Shown here: piece after piece, positions 6,346-6,809 of the stretch
Numbering within the stretch: position 1 is the first letter of the stretch
Layout: every line of letters starts with the position of its first letter
Assembly: GCA_023664325.1 (NCBI GenBank)
Contig: JAMPFS010000092.1
Coordinates: 1-6,809 of the forward strand
Direction: 5' to 3'
DNA from: Clostridium sp.
Lineage (GTDB): Bacteria; Bacillota; Clostridia; Lachnospirales; Lachnospiraceae
Length of the DNA stretch: 6,809 nucleotides
The notes under the pieces: generated by a model
What the model was told of the DNA's origin: nothing
Database searches by the model: none
Seen by the model: only the letters and a program-made list of their open reading frames with translations
Position numbers and translations under genes: made by a program

Positions 6346-6723
6346 ATGCTCAATCATATTGTTTCTTGGGTGAATGGGAAAACAGAAACATTTCGGAATG
6401 TTAATGCTAATCTGGTATTTTCGGGTATGGAAATTAATGAGGTTAGTAGGCTTGTTATTAGAAACAATAGTGAAGTTGAGCTGACATATACAGAATTTGA
6501 AATATTAAATCTCCTTGCTCGACATCCGGGAATGGTATTCAGTAAAGAGCAGATATATGATGCAGTCTGGAAAGAGCCTTATTACGGTGATTACAATATT
6601 GTTATGAGCCATATCCGCCATATAAGAGAAAAAATAGAGGATGATCCGGGCAAGCCGATTTATATACAGACCGTATGGGGAATTGGCTATCGGTTCAACA
6701 AAAATTTAAGCAGCGGTCTGTGA
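6346..6723 (+). CDS. Stand-alone OmpR/PhoB-type winged-helix regulator (start uncertain)
   Basis: From the first ATG this is 125 aa; counted from ATC at 6301 it would be 140 aa. A Trans_reg_C winged helix fills about residues 25-118. VELTYTEFEILNLLARHPG (44-62) is the first helix region, FSKEQIYDAVW (65-75) the second, NIVMSHIRHIREKI (84-97) the recognition helix, and IQTVWGIGYRF (107-117) the C-terminal wing. All core positions look intact, so DNA binding is expected. A full OmpR-family regulator is about 225-235 aa, so a normal receiver domain is absent. The in-frame upstream residues KILILSFEDNEQD resemble a receiver first strand but lack the acidic pair. Only a weak AGGA precedes the ATG at 6346, so the true start may be upstream. 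The gene follows the ATPase with no terminator between and is probably cotranscribed. It may tune this operon or be a remnant of a larger regulator. Confidence 0.78.
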   Translation: MLNHIVSWVNGKTETFRNVNANLVFSGMEINEVSRLVIRNNSEVELTYTEFEILNLLARHPGMVFSKEQIYDAVWKEPYYGDYNIVMSHIRHIREKIEDDPGKPIYIQTVWGIGYRFNKNLSSGL

Positions 6724-6728
6724 TATAA

Positions 6729-6751
6729 CAACAGATTGTTGCTTATTTTTT
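6729..6751. terminator. Weak hairpin with T-run between convergent genes
   Basis: CAACA (6729-6733) and TGTTG (6737-6741) form a 5-bp stem with a 3-nt loop, followed on the + strand by TTATTTTTT (6743-6751). It begins 6 bp after the winged-helix stop, so it could end that operon. The stem is short and AT-rich, so termination may be inefficient. On the - strand the same hairpin falls just after the stop of the convergent gene, but without a strong T-run. Confidence 0.45.
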
Positions 6752-6809
6752 GTCCTGTACGCCTAACAGGTATTCACAGGACACATGAAAAAACTCTGCC
6801 AGAGCCACC
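6743..6809 (-). CDS. C-terminal end of a probable XRE-family HTH regulator (partial)
   Basis: Read on the - strand, the last 67 bases contain an open frame of 21 codons (6808 down to 6746) ending in TAA at 6745-6743. It encodes ALAEFFHVSCEYLLG followed by VQDKK. The pattern A-L-A-x-F-F-x-V-S-x-x-Y-L-L-G is the classic end of the XRE/Cro-CI helix-turn-helix domain, where it forms the last helices of a small DNA-binding regulator. The rest of the gene lies beyond the window, so full length, start and any further domain are unknown. It converges on the winged-helix gene with a 19-bp gap. It may be an unrelated neighbour or a regulator of an adjacent element. Confidence 0.72.
   Translation of the reverse strand, partial: VALAEFFHVSCEYLLGVQDKK

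Noticed and set aside
6751..6783. Perfect 8-bp inverted repeat TGTCCTGT/ACAGGACA with a 17-nt loop and an additional internal ACAGG copy.
   Set aside because: It falls inside the coding end of the - strand XRE-like gene and has no T-run after it, so it was not called as an operator or terminator.
17..6809. CRISPR array, tRNA, rRNA, insertion sequence or attachment site.
   Set aside because: No regularly spaced repeats, cloverleaf-like segment, transposase frame or paired terminal repeats were seen anywhere in the window.

Overview
This is a moderately AT-rich, densely coding window. Its Shine-Dalgarno sites, LytTR/GHKL signalling proteins and BcrA-type ABC transporter point to a low-GC Gram-positive bacterium, most likely class Clostridia and probably Lachnospiraceae. 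That placement comes from protein style and codon use, not from a marker gene. Eight genes are complete or nearly so on the + strand, and one partial gene enters from the right on the - strand.

Region 1 (about 1-2035) is a two-component system: a LytTR-type response regulator (17-745) whose end overlaps the start of a membrane-bound GHKL histidine kinase (732-1997). A clear rho-independent terminator (2002-2035) closes this unit. Its promoter lies left of the window.

Region 2 (2036-2148) is a compact control region. It holds a 22-bp-period direct repeat, a dyad (TTCAAA-N8-TTTGAA), a perfect TATAAT box with no convincing -35, and a consensus ribosome binding site. The layout resembles an activator-dependent promoter served by the neighbouring LytTR regulator.

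Region 3 (2149-6261) is a tightly packed operon: a secreted lipoprotein with a PepSY/YycI-like C-terminal end, three polytopic membrane proteins of ABC-2 permease style (252, 279 and 216 aa), and one ABC ATPase. The ATPase has glutamate where the Q-loop glutamine normally sits, which recalls the E-loop of lantibiotic-immunity LanF proteins. Lipoprotein, LanFEG-like transporter and two-component system together suggest a membrane stress or antimicrobial-peptide sensing and protection locus. No peptide precursor or biosynthetic gene is visible, so that role is inferred.

Region 4 (6262-6723) encodes a stand-alone OmpR/PhoB-type winged-helix protein. Its best ribosome binding site is ideally spaced for an ATC codon at 6301, not for an ATG. 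The gene either uses a rare start, has lost its start codon, or starts at a poorly served ATG at 6346.

Region 5 (6724-6809) holds a small hairpin with a T-run and the 3' end of a convergent gene whose C-terminus looks like an XRE-family helix-turn-helix regulator. The locus therefore carries up to three regulators of different families around one transporter.
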